Positions 4,567-5,012 of a DNA stretch of 5,012 nt are shown in pieces. The DNA comes from Chloroflexota bacterium. GTDB lineage: Bacteria > Chloroflexota > Anaerolineae > Promineifilales > Promineifilaceae. The notes under the pieces were generated by a model. That model ran no database searches. It saw nothing but the letters and a program-made list of their open reading frames with translations, and was not told the origin of the DNA. The position numbers were made by a program, and so were the translations under genes. How positions within the stretch are numbered: the stretch's first letter is position 1; every line of letters starts with the position of its first letter. Where the stretch lies: contig QQUD01000830.1 in assembly GCA_008501785.1 (NCBI GenBank), forward strand, positions 1-5,012, in the 5' to 3' direction.

Positions 4567-5012
4567 CTATTTTACAATATTAACCAGCTTCCCCTTCACC
4601 ACAATCACCTTGCGTGGCTCTTGTCCACCCAAATGCTTCTGTGCGTTTTCAGACGCCAGCGCCGTCGCCTTTAGCTGATCATCAGGTGTACCAGCTGGAA
4701 CAGCAATTCGGTCTCGCACCTTGCCATTAATCTGCACAATCAGCATCACCTCATCTTCTTTAGCCACCTGGTCATCCCACGTCGGCCACTCTTGCTGGTG
4801 TACGCTGTAAGGCTTGCCACGCTGCACCCACAACTCTTCTGTAATGTGCGGCGCAATTGGGGCTAACAACAGCAGCATATTTTCGACGGCTTCATTCCAA
4901 ACGGCCGTTTCCACCCCCCCCCTCTTCTGTGCATCCAACAAACTGTTCCGCAGCTCCATCACCGCCGCAATCGCCGTATTAAACGAAAACGACTCATAAT
5001 CCTGCGTCACTT
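4567..5012 (-). CDS. leuS: Leucyl-tRNA synthetase, C-terminal part (runs off right edge)
   Basis: About the last 147 residues of leucyl-tRNA synthetase, which charges tRNA-Leu with leucine in the cytoplasm. The frame stays open to the window edge, so the 5' part including the catalytic HIGH and KMSKS motifs lies outside. The anticodon-binding helical region is recognisable (FNTAIAAVMELRNSLL, then LLLLAPIAPHITEELW). It is followed by the family's C-terminal domain (VQINGKVRDRIAVPAG and the closing VKGKLVNIVK). The linker between the two helices contains KRGGVETAVW. Its GG codons come from a run of nine Gs (4922-4914 on the minus strand), and E-T-A-V comes from the palindrome at 4899-4910. The frame is intact through both. 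A strong terminator follows. Confidence 0.95.
   Translation of the reverse strand, partial: VTQDYESFSFNTAIAAVMELRNSLLDAQKRGGVETAVWNEAVENMLLLLAPIAPHITEELWVQRGKPYSVHQQEWPTWDDQVAKEDEVMLIVQINGKVRDRIAVPAGTPDDQLKATALASENAQKHLGGQEPRKVIVVKGKLVNIVK
4899..4910. repeat. AAACGGCCGTTT palindrome, copy 3
   Basis: Perfect 12-bp palindrome within the leuS linker region, read as E-T-A-V-W on the minus strand. It lies three bases from a nine-base C/G homopolymer (4914-4922). The position corresponds to a variable loop between two conserved helices of the synthetase, where a short insertion would be tolerated. Confidence 0.8.
4914..4922. repeat. Nine-base C/G homopolymer in leuS
   Basis: Nine consecutive Cs on the plus strand (Gs in leuS) encode part of R-G-G-V. 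A run of this length is prone to replication slippage and to sequencing error. At nine bases the leuS frame is open on both sides. Confidence 0.7.

Noticed and set aside
1..5012. CRISPR array, tRNA/rRNA, transposase, toxin-antitoxin or biosynthetic cluster
   Set aside because: No regularly spaced repeats, cloverleaf, transposase motifs or paired small toxin genes are visible. All long frames are accounted for by the listed genes.

Overview
The window looks like a chromosomal housekeeping and signalling segment from a free-living bacterium of moderate GC (roughly mid-40s percent from a few sampled lines). Gene content is compatible with the Chloroflexota (Anaerolineae-like): a stand-alone SpoIIE-type phosphatase, a tiny adenylate-kinase-like P-loop protein with an AQEHS..PDMWQR motif, a CBS-CBS-ACT protein, and dispersed short palindromes. 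The phylum call is an inference from gene style, not a demonstrated assignment. I see no phage, IS, CRISPR, tRNA or rRNA.

Layout. The left edge (1-38, minus) holds only the first 12 codons of a gene. A 16-codon leader-like ORF overlaps its start codon. Upstream of these on the same strand (126-872) is a six-helix membrane protein with a cytoplasmic LPICANCKKIRDD / HGICPDC cysteine motif. Back to back with it lies a plus-strand pair: a SpoIIE/PP2C phosphatase (969-1676) and a 127-aa P-loop protein (1744-2127). An intergenic hairpin repeat separates the two plus-strand genes.

The remaining genes are all on the minus strand and converge on that pair. In their own direction of transcription they are: the 3' end of leuS (edge to 4567) with a strong intrinsic terminator; an RQC-minor-type DNA-binding protein (4448-3870) with a leaderless-looking start and a 17-bp dyad upstream; a TPR protein (3779-2961); and a CBS-CBS-ACT regulator (2845-2189), closed by an intrinsic terminator in the convergent gap.

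Functional reading. The left half resembles a small signalling neighbourhood (membrane sensor-like protein, Ser/Thr phosphatase, nucleotide-binding protein). The right half is housekeeping translation plus regulatory and scaffold proteins. I found no convincing new multi-gene defence or biosynthetic system. The most unusual signal is a perfect palindrome AAACGGCCGTTT that occurs three times in 5 kb. All three copies lie inside open reading frames in the same codon phase (T-A-V), which suggests a highly iterated palindrome or in-frame mini-insertion in this genome. The leader ORF that carries one copy and overlaps the next start codon, and the operator-like dyad before the RQC-minor gene, are the next best leads.
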